A stretch of DNA of 17,784 nt, taken from JAZKSG01 sp964384785 (GTDB lineage Archaea; Thermoplasmatota; E2; DHVEG-1). Position 1 is the stretch's first letter; each line of letters starts with the position of its first letter. This document shows, in pieces, positions 1-7,963 of the stretch. The notes under the pieces are model-generated. The model was not told where the DNA came from. It ran no database searches and was given only the letters and a program-made list of their open reading frames with translations. Location of the stretch: assembly GCA_964384785.1 (NCBI GenBank), contig CAYLLH010000018.1, forward strand, positions 1 to 17,784. Reading direction: 5' to 3'. The position numbers and the translations under genes are program-made.

Positions 1-2844
1 TTGATCAATTGAAACCCTGTCATTAAGACCAAGATTCTCATCAGTATCAAGATAAACATCATAAACCACGCTATCGCCATCAGGATCACCACCCGACCAA
101 CTAAGAACCTTATCCGTACTCACACCAACAGCATCATCAACAGGTGAAAGATCATCAGGCATGTAAGGAGGATTATTATTATCATCTCCAGTTTTAAAAC
201 TAAAAACTTCACTAGATGTTTCTTCATCATGTGTATCTCTAGCTATTATCTGCCAGTAATAATAAGTATTATATTCCAATGAACCAGGATCAAAACTAGT
301 TAATGATTGAGACTCTGATTTGAGATCCTCAAGATCCATTTGTTGATCAGTTCCAAGATAAACATCATAAACCACGCTATCGCCATCAGGATCACCACCT
401 GTCCAACTAAGATCCGTATTTATACTTACATCAGTTGAACCATCTAAGGGGTTTAAAACATCAGGTTGATAAGGTGGATCATTATCATCTGCAGAGTTTA
501 TTGTGTAATTAAATAAACCTGATTGCACAGGATTATTTACTCCATCATCCACAACAACATACCAGCTATAAACACCAGGGCTAAGAGAACTAGAAAGCCC
601 GCCAGTTACAATACTGCCAGAGTCAACATTATCAACTTGTTCAATTAAAGTACCATCAGACCAATAAAAACCCACAGTTAAACTATCACCATCAGGATCA
701 GAAACAAAAATCTCATGATCAACTGGAGGTCCATCACTTCCTAGTAAATGCCAATAGATAAGATCATAATCAATTCTATCAACCTCTCCATCATCATCTA
801 CATCCTCAGGAATCCAACCAGGACTACCTGTTTCACCAAAATGCTGACCAACTCGTTGGGCATCAAGAATATTTACTTCCCCATCATCATTTACATCAGC
901 CTCCTCAAAAGAAGGTTTATTTAAAAATTCATTATCTGCAGGCGATGGATCAACTGGAATCTCGGGAGGATCATTATCTGAACTTCCTGAACTATATGTT
1001 CTGAATGATAAATCATTACTTATCATTCCATCATCCCATGGTCCATCTATTGATTTAGCCCTAAAAAGCATACCATCGTTATAATCTGTGTTTAAACCTA
1101 TACTTAAAGAAAAACGGTTGCTGGAATCTGTTCCATCACAATATACTACTATATAATATGTAGACCCAATATCAACATTTATATCTTGAAAATCAAAAAT
1201 ATTCCAATCTAGACTGGATGATATACTACTCCCTGATTTTGAGATACTAACTAAATCAGATCCATCAAGACTTGATCTTATCGAAAGAGTTATAGTTTGA
1301 GGGTTTCCAACTTTTGACATAAAAATTTCTACATAAGATAACACTGTTTTACCTGGTTTAAATGATTGAGCATAACATGAAGATGCCATACTATCTACTG
1401 ATTCATACATTGGAACTGATGAATCAGATTGATCCTGTCTCTGATCAATATCATTGTTTGTATTATCAACTGTTTTAAAATACCATACAGGTCCCTCTGT
1501 AATATCATTTTCATTATCCCGGGCTATTATTTGCCAATAATAATCAGTATCATAATTTAGAGTGATTCCTTGATAGCTTGTACTGGTTTGATCATCTGAT
1601 ACTTTTACTGAAGGTTCAGGATTATTTGCCTCTAGATATACATCATAGTATACTGTGTCATCCTGGTTAGGATCTCCTCCATCCCAAGATAAAACTGCAT
1701 CCACGGGTATGTTATATGAATCATGATTAGGTGTTGGATTCTCTGGAGCATACGGTGGTAGATTTCCGCCATCGGTAACAGTTAAGGTTTCATCTCCTAC
1801 AAATTTGACTGCATCTGCTATAGTTGGATATTCAGCACTAGCTGATTCAAATGATTCTTTTATTGTATAACCTTGATCCATCATGTTAAACATATGATCC
1901 TGCCAAGGTCTTGCTTTAGGCCATCCGTCATCACCACTCATACCTGTATAACCTACTGTGACGGTGTTAACCATTTGTCCTTTTCTAAACTCATAAGAGA
2001 ATGTTCCATCATGTGTTTGATCCATTCCTCCACAGCTTCCAATAAAAGCAAATTTCATCGGCTGCCGATTGGCCATGTCATCCTCAGTATCTGATGAATG
2101 ATAATAGGCACTGGTATGTGCTTTAAAATAACTGCTTCCTCCGTGAGCTACTTCATAAAAAAATTCATTTGCTGGATCACTTACTTCAGGGGATAACTCT
2201 GTCGAAGGGTATGGATTAAAAACACTTGTTATGTGCTGACACCATTTTGAGTAATATCCTTGAGCGTTGTTTCTTAGATAATCCCATATATCATTACCTT
2301 CATGCGGACCTGTCATTAAAAATCCATCTGCTGGAGCTGGTATACCATATCCTATTTTTTCTCCTAAATCATTATAAAGTATTGTTCTTCCATCTTCATG
2401 TCGGACTTCTAGGCATAATACTGGATAAGATACTGGTTCAGTGAATTCATAAAAATTCATCAGATCTTTTTCTTCAATAAATAATGTTTTTTGTTTCCAG
2501 TAATAATTATCTATTTGTATTTTTGAGAAATCTTGGTTAATATTTATTTTTTGTTCTATGTATGATGAATCCCAGTTTTTTTCGTATTTTATTATTTCTC
2601 CGTTGTCTTTGTTTTTATGTATCAGTATTGAATCGTTTTTTATTTGTATGTCGTTTATGTAGTGTTCGTAGTAAGTGACTTGTTTGTCTCCGATTATTCT
2701 ATCGATTTTTAGGTTTTTATCTTGTATTTTTTGTATTTCGTTTAGGATTTGTTCAGTTTGAGTGTTTGCTTGAGTTGTTAATATTGAAAGAGTTGTAGAT
2801 AATAGTAATATCATTATAAATATTGATAAAAATTTTTTTTTCAT
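1..2844 (-). CDS. Large secreted caspase-like (clan CD) cysteine peptidase with Fn3-like repeats and a dockerin; C-terminus beyond window
   Basis: The frame is open for 948 codons from the ATG at 2844 to base 1, so the 3' end is missing. Residues 1-25 form a signal peptide (MKKKF, then a hydrophobic stretch). Residues about 110-340 resemble a clan CD (caspase/gingipain-like) domain: His234 followed by Gly in AHGGS, and Cys271 in FIGSCGGM, 37 residues apart, are the expected catalytic dyad. Downstream come an Fn3-like repeat (about 359-455, DVYL...YYWQIIARD), a beta-sandwich starting AQSFKPG (about 470-618), a type I dockerin with two DxxDDGEV calcium loops (about 649-702), an Ig/PKD-like segment (about 705-785) and further Fn3-like repeats (790-890 and 892 onward). 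The product is probably exported, processes proteins outside the cell, and binds a partner or surface through the dockerin. The peptidase call rests on motifs only. No cohesin is visible here. Confidence 0.68.
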   Translation of the reverse strand, partial: MKKKFLSIFIMILLLSTTLSILTTQANTQTEQILNEIQKIQDKNLKIDRIIGDKQVTYYEHYINDIQIKNDSILIHKNKDNGEIIKYEKNWDSSYIEQKININQDFSKIQIDNYYWKQKTLFIEEKDLMNFYEFTEPVSYPVLCLEVRHEDGRTILYNDLGEKIGYGIPAPADGFLMTGPHEGNDIWDYLRNNAQGYYSKWCQHITSVFNPYPSTELSPEVSDPANEFFYEVAHGGSSYFKAHTSAYYHSSDTEDDMANRQPMKFAFIGSCGGMDQTHDGTFSYEFRKGQMVNTVTVGYTGMSGDDGWPKARPWQDHMFNMMDQGYTIKESFESASAEYPTIADAVKFVGDETLTVTDGGNLPPYAPENPTPNHDSYNIPVDAVLSWDGGDPNQDDTVYYDVYLEANNPEPSVKVSDDQTSTSYQGITLNYDTDYYWQIIARDNENDITEGPVWYFKTVDNTNNDIDQRQDQSDSSVPMYESVDSMASSCYAQSFKPGKTVLSYVEIFMSKVGNPQTITLSIRSSLDGSDLVSISKSGSSISSSLDWNIFDFQDINVDIGSTYYIVVYCDGTDSSNRFSLSIGLNTDYNDGMLFRAKSIDGPWDDGMISNDLSFRTYSSGSSDNDPPEIPVDPSPADNEFLNKPSFEEADVNDDGEVNILDAQRVGQHFGETGSPGWIPEDVDDDGEVDRIDYDLIYWHLLGSDGPPVDHEIFVSDPDGDSLTVGFYWSDGTLIEQVDNVDSGSIVTGGLSSSLSPGVYSWYVVVDDGVNNPVQSGLFNYTINSADDNDPPYQPDVLNPLDGSTDVSINTDLSWTGGDPDGDSVVYDVYLGTDQQMDLEDLKSESQSLTSFDPGSLEYNTYYYWQIIARDTHDEETSSEVFSFKTGDDNNNPPYMPDDLSPVDDAVGVSTDKVLSWSGGDPDGDSVVYDVYLDTDENLGLNDRVSIDQ
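48..399 (-). repeat. Nucleotide-level duplication between adjacent Fn3-like modules
   Basis: Bases 48-93 and 354-399 are identical over 46 nt, at an offset of 306 nt (102 codons, so in frame). The similarity continues more weakly on both sides. Both copies encode the GGDPDGDSVVYDVYL core of consecutive Fn3-like repeats. The older repeat near 1640-1690 encodes the same core but has diverged at DNA level, so the two copies near the window edge were duplicated or homogenised recently. Confidence 0.85.
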
Positions 2845-2888
2845 TTTTTAATCCCACTTTTTTTTAATACCTATATTTTTATTTTTTA

Positions 2889-2938
2889 TTTTATATAAAA
2901 GTTTCTATTCAAACAAACAAAAGCAAACAATATATAAA
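2889..2938. promoter_or_regulatory. Divergent TATA elements of the peptidase and phosphoesterase genes
   Basis: The 141-nt gap between the divergent genes holds two TATA-like boxes. TTTTATATAA, read leftward from 2900-2891, would start a transcript near 2866 for the peptidase. ATATATAAA at 2930-2938, read rightward, would start one near 2960 for the phosphoesterase. Both give short leaders, as is usual in archaea. Assignment is by position and composition only, in a very AT-rich gap. Confidence 0.4.
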
Positions 2939-2985
2939 CAAAAACAAACCTTTCAAAACCAAAAAAAAACTGATGTGAAAAAAAA

Positions 2986-3756
2986 ATGAAAATAGCACAT
3001 ATATCAGATATACACTGCCATATTGGAAACGACTTTAACGAACACGTATTCAACAAAGCAGCAAAAATGGTAAACAAAATAAAACCAGAACTAGTATTCA
3101 TAAGTGGAGATCTAACAACACAAGGACTACTATCAGAATACGAAATAGCAAAAAAGAAACTAAGTTTAATAAAATCACGTTTAGTAATAGTACCAGGAAA
3201 TCATGATGAAAGAAACTTAGGTTTCAAACTCTTCCCAGAGTTTTTCGGTGAAACAGATTTCATACATGAATTCAAAGAATTCAACCTAATAGGACTATCA
3301 AGTAGTGAACCAGACAAAGATGACGGAAGACTAGGACGCGGCCGTCATAAACTAATAGAAAAAGCATCCAAAGAAAACAAAACCGCAATAGTTGGACTGC
3401 ATCATCACCTTATACCTGTCCCAAACAGCGGACGAGAAAAAAACATAATCGAGGATGCCGGAGAAACACTTGATATAGTACTAAAAAACGAAATACCCTT
3501 AGTACTAATGGGGCATCGTCATGTACCATGGGCTGTAAAGATACATAAAACACTTCTATTAAACGCTGGAACATTTTCATGCATCAGAACACGAGCTCAT
3601 TTTGGAAACACATTTAACATTATAGATTTCAAAGAAAACAAAATCGAAGTCTTAATGGTTAATATTAATCAGGAAAAAACACAGAAAGTAGTAAGTTTTA
3701 ACCTTGATGATGGATGCTGTGTAAACAGATATTACAAGCCTAACAAAAAAATATAA
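2986..3756 (+). CDS. Calcineurin-like metallophosphoesterase
   Basis: This 256-residue cytoplasmic protein has the full set of dimetal phosphoesterase motifs in order: D8-x-H10 (SDIH), G41-D42 (ISGDLT), G71-N-H-D-E75, H139-H-H141, and G176-H-R-H179. These coordinate two metal ions and hydrolyse phosphomonoesters or phosphodiesters; the substrate cannot be read from the sequence. The length fits a stand-alone catalytic domain with a short beta-rich C-terminal tail (FNIIDFKENKIEVLMVNI). There is no signal peptide, so it acts inside the cell. The ATG at 2986 follows a GTGA-containing site and starts directly with the first beta strand. It sits just upstream of the PiT gene on the same strand, which suggests a role in releasing phosphate, but a T-run after its stop argues for separate transcription. 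Confidence 0.85.
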   Translation: MKIAHISDIHCHIGNDFNEHVFNKAAKMVNKIKPELVFISGDLTTQGLLSEYEIAKKKLSLIKSRLVIVPGNHDERNLGFKLFPEFFGETDFIHEFKEFNLIGLSSSEPDKDDGRLGRGRHKLIEKASKENKTAIVGLHHHLIPVPNSGREKNIIEDAGETLDIVLKNEIPLVLMGHRHVPWAVKIHKTLLLNAGTFSCIRTRAHFGNTFNIIDFKENKIEVLMVNINQEKTQKVVSFNLDDGCCVNRYYKPNKKI

Positions 3757-3780
3757 AAAAACCTTTTTTTCAAAAAAAAA
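3757..3780 (+). terminator. T-run terminator after the phosphoesterase
   Basis: A run of seven T follows within 20 nt of the stop codon. Archaeal transcription commonly ends at such runs. No stem-loop is needed or seen. Confidence 0.4.
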
Positions 3781-3795
3781 TTTCGTAATACTTAT

Positions 3796-3812
3796 CTATA
3801 TAGTCTATATAC
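3796..3812 (+). promoter_or_regulatory. Candidate phosphate operator: two CTATATA direct repeats before the PiT gene
   Basis: CTATATAGT at 3796-3804 is followed directly by CTATATAC at 3805-3812, a 9-nt period. The same unit recurs three times between the AbrB-PhoU regulator gene and pstS. The repeats overlap the best-placed TATA-like sequence of the PiT gene, so a bound protein could block the transcription factors TBP and TFB. Binding by the AbrB-PhoU protein is inference. Confidence 0.45.
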
Positions 3813-3877
3813 CAACTACTTACTTTATCCGGAATCTATATTTAACACGTCTAAAAAAAGGGGAGGCAAAATAAGGT

Positions 3878-5119
3878 TTGGATCTATCATTATACTTAAT
3901 TATCGGTGGAGCTAGCGCTATAGCATTCTACATGGCTTGGAGCATTGGTGCTAATGATGTAGCAAACTCTATGGCATCAGCAGTAGGAGCTAAAGCTATT
4001 ACTTTTAAACAAGCAGTATTAATAGCCGGAGTTCTAAATTTTATAGGAGCAGTTTTTGTCGGAGAACATGTTGTAGAAACCGTCAAAGGAAGCATAATAC
4101 ATGTTGATATGATCGGAACCTCAAATGTACTTCTTTTTGGTTTTATAGCATCACTTCTCGCTGCAGCACTATGGGTTACTCTTTCAACATGGTATGAAAT
4201 GCCGATATCCACCACACATTCAGTAATAGGTGCATTAATGGGTTTTGGTATAATAGCATACGGAGTAACCTGTGTCCAATGGGACAAAGTAGGGTTTGTA
4301 GCCGCAAGCTGGATATTATCTCCAATATTTGGATGCATACTTGCGTTTATCGTTTTTAAAATAATAGTTAAACTTATATTTGCAAAAGAAAAACCAGTGG
4401 AAGCAGCAAAAATAGTAGGACCATTCATAATAGGAGTCACAGCCTTTTTGATTGTGTCATCCCTTCTTTTAGAAACATCTCTAAGCGGGATGATTGGTGT
4501 AAACACCGTTAACGAATCATTATTGATATCTGGGATAATAGCTACTATATCAATAATTACCTCAATGTTTTTACTAAGAAATATTCATGCAAAAAGTGTG
4601 GAAGATTATGCAACTGTAGAAAACGTTTTTCGAAGATTACAAGTCACAACATCATGTTATGTAGCATTTGCCCATGGTGCAAACGATGTAGCCAATGCAA
4701 TTGGACCCGTAGCAGCAATAATACCACTTGCATCAAAAGGTGAAATGTGCATAACAGCCCAAGTACCATACTGGCTTCTCGCACTTGGCGGAGTGGGTAT
4801 AGCAATAGGATGTCTAACATGGGGAAGAAAAGTAATGAGAACTGTAGGTGAACGAATAACAAGCCTAACAAACACTCGTGGGTTCAGTGTGGATTTTGGA
4901 GCAGCAACAACGGTACTTGTTGCATCAAAACTAGGTCTTCCCATATCAACATCGCATACAGTAGTTGGAGCAGTGATAGGTGTCGGCCTTGCCCGAGGAC
5001 TAGAGGCAGTAGATTTAAGAATCATTAAAAAAATAATTGTATCCTGGGTTGTAACACTCCCTGTTGCAGCTGGAACATCAATAGTAATTTTTATAATACT
5101 AAGAGCATTATTTTTATAA
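3878..5119 (+). CDS. pitA: PiT-family inorganic phosphate permease
   Basis: This is a 413-residue membrane protein with the internally duplicated fold of the PiT/PHO-4 family (TC 2.A.20), which imports phosphate or metal-phosphate driven by an ion gradient. The two signature motifs are present: G24-ANDVAN and G267-ANDVAN, with paired PISTTHS (from P109) and PISTSHT (from P355). About ten hydrophobic segments are visible. Translation starts at TTG (3878): an in-frame TAA lies two codons upstream, GGGGAGG at 3860-3866 is a strong Shine-Dalgarno, and the next Met (residue 19) would delete most of the first membrane segment. The DUF47 gene follows 27 nt later with its own strong Shine-Dalgarno, the standard PiT plus regulator pair. 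The candidate operator lies about 70 nt upstream. Confidence 0.92.
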   Translation: MDLSLYLIIGGASAIAFYMAWSIGANDVANSMASAVGAKAITFKQAVLIAGVLNFIGAVFVGEHVVETVKGSIIHVDMIGTSNVLLFGFIASLLAAALWVTLSTWYEMPISTTHSVIGALMGFGIIAYGVTCVQWDKVGFVAASWILSPIFGCILAFIVFKIIVKLIFAKEKPVEAAKIVGPFIIGVTAFLIVSSLLLETSLSGMIGVNTVNESLLISGIIATISIITSMFLLRNIHAKSVEDYATVENVFRRLQVTTSCYVAFAHGANDVANAIGPVAAIIPLASKGEMCITAQVPYWLLALGGVGIAIGCLTWGRKVMRTVGERITSLTNTRGFSVDFGAATTVLVASKLGLPISTSHTVVGAVIGVGLARGLEAVDLRIIKKIIVSWVVTLPVAAGTSIVIFIILRALFL

Positions 5120-5146
5120 AAAAAATGGATTTGAGGAGGAAAAAAA

Positions 5147-5845
5147 ATGGATGAAGAAAAAAATCATTTCAGAGCTCCAGTAGCAGATACTTATCGCAGG
5201 CAAACACCATTTGCACAACTATTAGAACACATGGATAAAGTAAGAGAGGGAATTAATATACTTGGAGACGGAATTATAAGATATTATCAAGGTGACTACA
5301 AAGGTTTTTCAGAACTAGCTAAGAAGGTATCCAAAATAGAACACGAAGCAGATATAATAAAAGGAAACCTCCGCAATCATCTACCTTCATCACTATTTAT
5401 GCCTGTTGACAAGGGTAAATTTATGTTAGCACTCAAAGAACAAGATTGTATACTTGATCATGCCGACAACCTTGTTCGAATGTTAGATATGCGCCATACA
5501 AAAATACCTAAAAAACTTCAAAAAGATTTCATAGAGCATGCAAAAAGGGTTATGAAAACAGTTGATGCCATGGAAGAAGCCGTGGAAAATATAAAAGATC
5601 TAGTAGAAACAAGTTTTGTTAAAAGAGAAAGAGAACAAACCAAAGAATTCATCTACAATGTACACAAACTGGAACACGAAGCAGACGAAAAAAAATATGA
5701 AATGACCAAAGGAATCTACAAATTAGAAAAAAAACTTGATCCTATGGATATGTACCATTTACTCAAAATAGCGGACTGGGTCGATGACATAGCAGATCAT
5801 GCTGAAAATGTTGCAGACTGGCTTCGTGCTATGATAGCAAAATAA
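5147..5845 (+). CDS. DUF47/PhoU-like phosphate transport regulator paired with PiT
   Basis: This 232-residue protein is predicted to be all-helical and belongs to the DUF47 (TIGR00153, PhoU-like) family, which is nearly always encoded beside PiT permeases and is thought to modulate them. The family's repeated acidic metal-binding motifs are visible: EHEAD at 65-69 and again at 176-180, with D100-x-x-L-D-H-A-D in the first half and D210-W-V-D-D-I-A-D-H-A-E in the second. There are no membrane segments or signal peptide, so it is cytoplasmic. GAGGAGG eight nt before the ATG is a near-ideal ribosome site. It is co-transcribed with the PiT gene and ends 14 nt from the convergent AbrB-PhoU gene. 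Confidence 0.9.
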   Translation: MDEEKNHFRAPVADTYRRQTPFAQLLEHMDKVREGINILGDGIIRYYQGDYKGFSELAKKVSKIEHEADIIKGNLRNHLPSSLFMPVDKGKFMLALKEQDCILDHADNLVRMLDMRHTKIPKKLQKDFIEHAKRVMKTVDAMEEAVENIKDLVETSFVKREREQTKEFIYNVHKLEHEADEKKYEMTKGIYKLEKKLDPMDMYHLLKIADWVDDIADHAENVADWLRAMIAK

Positions 5846-5870
5846 AAAAAAATTTTTGTTTATTTTTCTA
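5846..5870. terminator. Shared bidirectional T-run terminator between convergent genes
   Basis: The 14-nt gap between the DUF47 and AbrB-PhoU stop codons is a run of A then T. Read rightward it gives AATTTTTGTTTATTTTT, partly inside the end of the opposite gene. Read leftward it gives a run of nine T. Either strand could terminate here. Confidence 0.4.
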
Positions 5871-6867
5871 TACCTACAAGATGATTAATAACAGATTCAG
5901 ATATATCCTCAGCATATTCTCCTATACGACCAATACTTTCAACTATATAACCAACAGATAAAGCAACAATACCTTCTTGTTTCAAAACCATGGTTTTAAC
6001 ATTCTGACACATTTCATCTAAAGATTTAACCATATCAATATTTTCATTAGCTTCACGGATATCTTTTTTTGAATAAGCACTTATACTCTTATTTAGAACA
6101 GTGATAGAGTAATCACTTGCTTTGATAATGTCTTTAATTATTTTATTATCAATTTTTTTATCAATAATTTTTTCAATATTTTCCGAGATTTTGATTATGT
6201 GATCTCCGATTCTTTCCAGTCGTTTACTGATTAGATAAGAGGTAGTAGCTCCTTCAATTGTTGTGTTCATTTGTTCAGCGAAATTAACATTTTGAGTAAG
6301 AATATTGTTCTGTCTTGCTATTAGCCAATGAAGTCTGTCTACTTCATTATCTCTAGCTATTACATCTTTAGCTAAAGAAATATCTTTGTTTTTTAAAGAA
6401 TTTATCGAGTCTTGATACATGTTTTTAACCATTATGTGCATTCTTTTGATAGATTTTTTAAAAGGCATTTCAGCTGGATTTAAAAGATCTTTGATAATTA
6501 TTTTGTTATCTGTTTCTTCTACTACTTCTTGACCAATTGTTGATTGTATAAAATTTCTTACAATTTTACTAACTTCAGGTGTTATTCTGTTTTTTGATTT
6601 GATTTCTATAGTATTATAGCCAGATATATATGCTCCAATTAGTTTTCTTAGTAGAAAGGTGACGTTTGGATTATCATTGATATCAAATTTTTTGATTCGA
6701 GAATTATCTATTTTTTTCATTGTTGATGTTATTAATAGTGTACCATCTGTTTGTGACATTATTCCTACAGGATCATTTTTTTTGATATTTGATTTTTTTA
6801 TCCATTCTTTGGGAAGAGTTATAACATATGATGATCCGCCAGTCATTTGAACGCGTCTTATATCCAT
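5860..6867 (-). CDS. AbrB-type DNA-binding domain fused to PhoU (phosphate regulator)
   Basis: The preferred start is the ATG at 6867, giving 335 residues beginning MDIRRVQMTGGSSYVITLPK, the usual N-terminus of the archaeal SpoVT/AbrB-PhoU family. GGTGA at 6883-6879 precedes it, whereas an in-frame ATG at 6903 has no ribosome site. Residues 1-48 form a swapped-hairpin AbrB fold that binds DNA as a dimer. Residues about 135-330 form two PhoU three-helix units with the metal or contact motifs RIGDHIIKISENIE and GRIGEYAEDISES. The protein probably senses phosphate status through PhoU contacts and controls phosphate genes. It is divergent from pstS and convergent with the PiT unit, so it sits between the two regulons, and the CTATATA repeats lie in front of both. 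Binding to those repeats, including autoregulation, is inferred. Confidence 0.87.
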   Translation of the reverse strand: MDIRRVQMTGGSSYVITLPKEWIKKSNIKKNDPVGIMSQTDGTLLITSTMKKIDNSRIKKFDINDNPNVTFLLRKLIGAYISGYNTIEIKSKNRITPEVSKIVRNFIQSTIGQEVVEETDNKIIIKDLLNPAEMPFKKSIKRMHIMVKNMYQDSINSLKNKDISLAKDVIARDNEVDRLHWLIARQNNILTQNVNFAEQMNTTIEGATTSYLISKRLERIGDHIIKISENIEKIIDKKIDNKIIKDIIKASDYSITVLNKSISAYSKKDIREANENIDMVKSLDEMCQNVKTMVLKQEGIVALSVGYIVESIGRIGEYAEDISESVINHLVGIEK

Positions 6868-6921
6868 TTTATTTATTTTCACCAAATAATGATATTGCAG
6901 CAATATATACTTTAATCTTTT

Positions 6922-6950
6922 CTATATATAACTATATAGTAACTATATAC
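6922..6950. promoter_or_regulatory. Candidate phosphate operator: three CTATATA repeats between the regulator and pstS
   Basis: CTATATA begins at 6922, 6932 and 6943, spacings of 10 and 11 nt or about one helical turn, so the copies lie on one face of the DNA. The first copy read leftward (TTATATATAG) is also the best TATA box for the regulator gene, with a start near 6900. For pstS the repeats lie about 30 nt upstream of its TATA box. The unit matches the pair before the PiT gene. The site would suit binding by a dimeric AbrB-fold protein, which is inference. Confidence 0.5.
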
Positions 6951-6980
6951 ATAAATAGAGAAATATACAATCAATAGATA

Positions 6981-7020
6981 AATTATATATCAACACTCAC
7001 AAATCATCGAAAACAGGTGA
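6981..7020 (+). promoter_or_regulatory. pstS TATA box and Shine-Dalgarno
   Basis: AATTATATAT at 6981-6990 is a TATA box candidate that would place the start near 7012. GGTGA at 7016-7020 then lies 10 nt ahead of the ATG at 7031. The leader would be very short. Confidence 0.4.
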
Positions 7021-7030
7021 AAACACCAAA

Positions 7031-7885
7031 ATGGACAAATTGAAAAAAAAATCAATCGGAAAAATGATGCTAGTATTTACCATAATAGCAACCGCTTCAA
7101 TACTCAGCGGCTGCATTGAAGGAAACAATAACATAAAAAAATTAACCATAGATGGATCAACCACAGTATTTCCAATCGCACAAGCTGCTGCTGAAAAATA
7201 TATGGACGAAAACAATAATGTTGACATACAAATAAGCGGAACCGGATCAAGTAATGGAGTATCATCAGTTGGAAGCGGATCAGCAGATATAGGAATGGCA
7301 TCAAGGGAATTAAAAGACCAAGAAAAAACAGATTACCCAAATCTAGTACAACATGTAGTAGCAAAAGACGGAATTGCACTAATTGTTCACAAAACCAACA
7401 ATTTAACTCAATTAACAACAAAGCAAGTAAAAGGAATATACAATGGAACTTACACAAAATGGAATGAACTGGGAGGACCTAACAAAGAAATAGTTGTAGT
7501 AGGAAGAGACAGCGCAAGTGGAACACGAGAATTCTTTTATGACCATGTTATGGAAAAAGAAGATTTCGTTGATACAATGCTTGAAAAGAACTCAAATGGA
7601 GCTGTGCATTCAACAGTTTCAACAACACCCGGAGCAATAGGATACGTTGGATTAGGATACATAGACAACAAAATAAAAGCTCTTGACATTGAAAACGAAC
7701 AAGGGAATTACACAACTCCTTCAGTCCAAAATGTTTTAGATGGAAAATACCCTATTTACAGAAATCTAAACATGTTTACCGATGGAGAACCAACAGGTTT
7801 AGCAAAAGAATTTCTAGACTATATCACGAGTGATGAAGGACAAGAGATAGTAACCGAAGAAGGTTTTGTTCCAATAAACACCTAA
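7031..7885 (+). CDS. pstS: Phosphate-binding lipoprotein of the Pst ABC transporter
   Basis: This 284-residue protein has a basic N-terminus, a hydrophobic stretch and a lipobox ending LSGC28, so it is exported and tethered by lipid at Cys28. The mature part is a class II periplasmic-binding-protein fold with the phosphate-ligand motifs: DGSTTVFP near residue 42, ISGTGSSNGV near 68, GSADIGMASRE, and GRDSASGTREFF near 157. These loops hold the phosphate by hydrogen bonds. The ATG at 7031 follows GGTGA by 10 nt. It is the first gene of a pst operon. A hairpin separates it from the permease gene and may let pstS mRNA accumulate to higher levels. Confidence 0.95.
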   Translation: MDKLKKKSIGKMMLVFTIIATASILSGCIEGNNNIKKLTIDGSTTVFPIAQAAAEKYMDENNNVDIQISGTGSSNGVSSVGSGSADIGMASRELKDQEKTDYPNLVQHVVAKDGIALIVHKTNNLTQLTTKQVKGIYNGTYTKWNELGGPNKEIVVVGRDSASGTREFFYDHVMEKEDFVDTMLEKNSNGAVHSTVSTTPGAIGYVGLGYIDNKIKALDIENEQGNYTTPSVQNVLDGKYPIYRNLNMFTDGEPTGLAKEFLDYITSDEGQEIVTEEGFVPINT

Positions 7886-7900
7886 AAAAAACTAATTTTC

Positions 7901-7924
7901 AGGGAGAATAATTTTTTTCTCCCT
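7901..7924 (+). promoter_or_regulatory. Intercistronic hairpin between pstS and the permease gene
   Basis: AGGGAGAA at 7901-7908 pairs perfectly with TTCTCCCT at 7917-7924 around an 8-nt AT-only loop. It lies 16 nt after the pstS stop. In binding-protein operons such a stem often protects the upstream message or causes partial termination, raising binding protein over permease. That role here is inferred; the perfect stem is seen directly. Confidence 0.6.
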
Positions 7925-7963
7925 TAAATAAAGTTATACAAACATGGATAGGGGGTTATTTAA

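Noticed and set aside
1..480. CRISPR-like or tandem DNA repeat array
   Set aside because: The repeat is in frame, 306 nt apart, and encodes Fn3-like modules; there are no regular short repeats with unique spacers.
1873..2444. Plus-strand open frames within the peptidase region
   Set aside because: They are antisense to the continuous 948-codon minus-strand gene with signal peptide and recognisable domains, and show no family motifs.
3928..5025. Long open frames on the minus strand opposite the PiT gene
   Set aside because: They lie antisense to an unmistakable permease, have Cys/Thr/Pro-rich low-complexity composition and no ribosome sites; they are by-products of the codon pattern on the coding strand.
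6865..6903. ATG at 6903 as start of the AbrB-PhoU gene
   Set aside because: It adds 12 residues not typical of the family and lacks a ribosome site; the ATG at 6867 has GGTGA upstream and begins with the conserved MDIRRVQ sequence.
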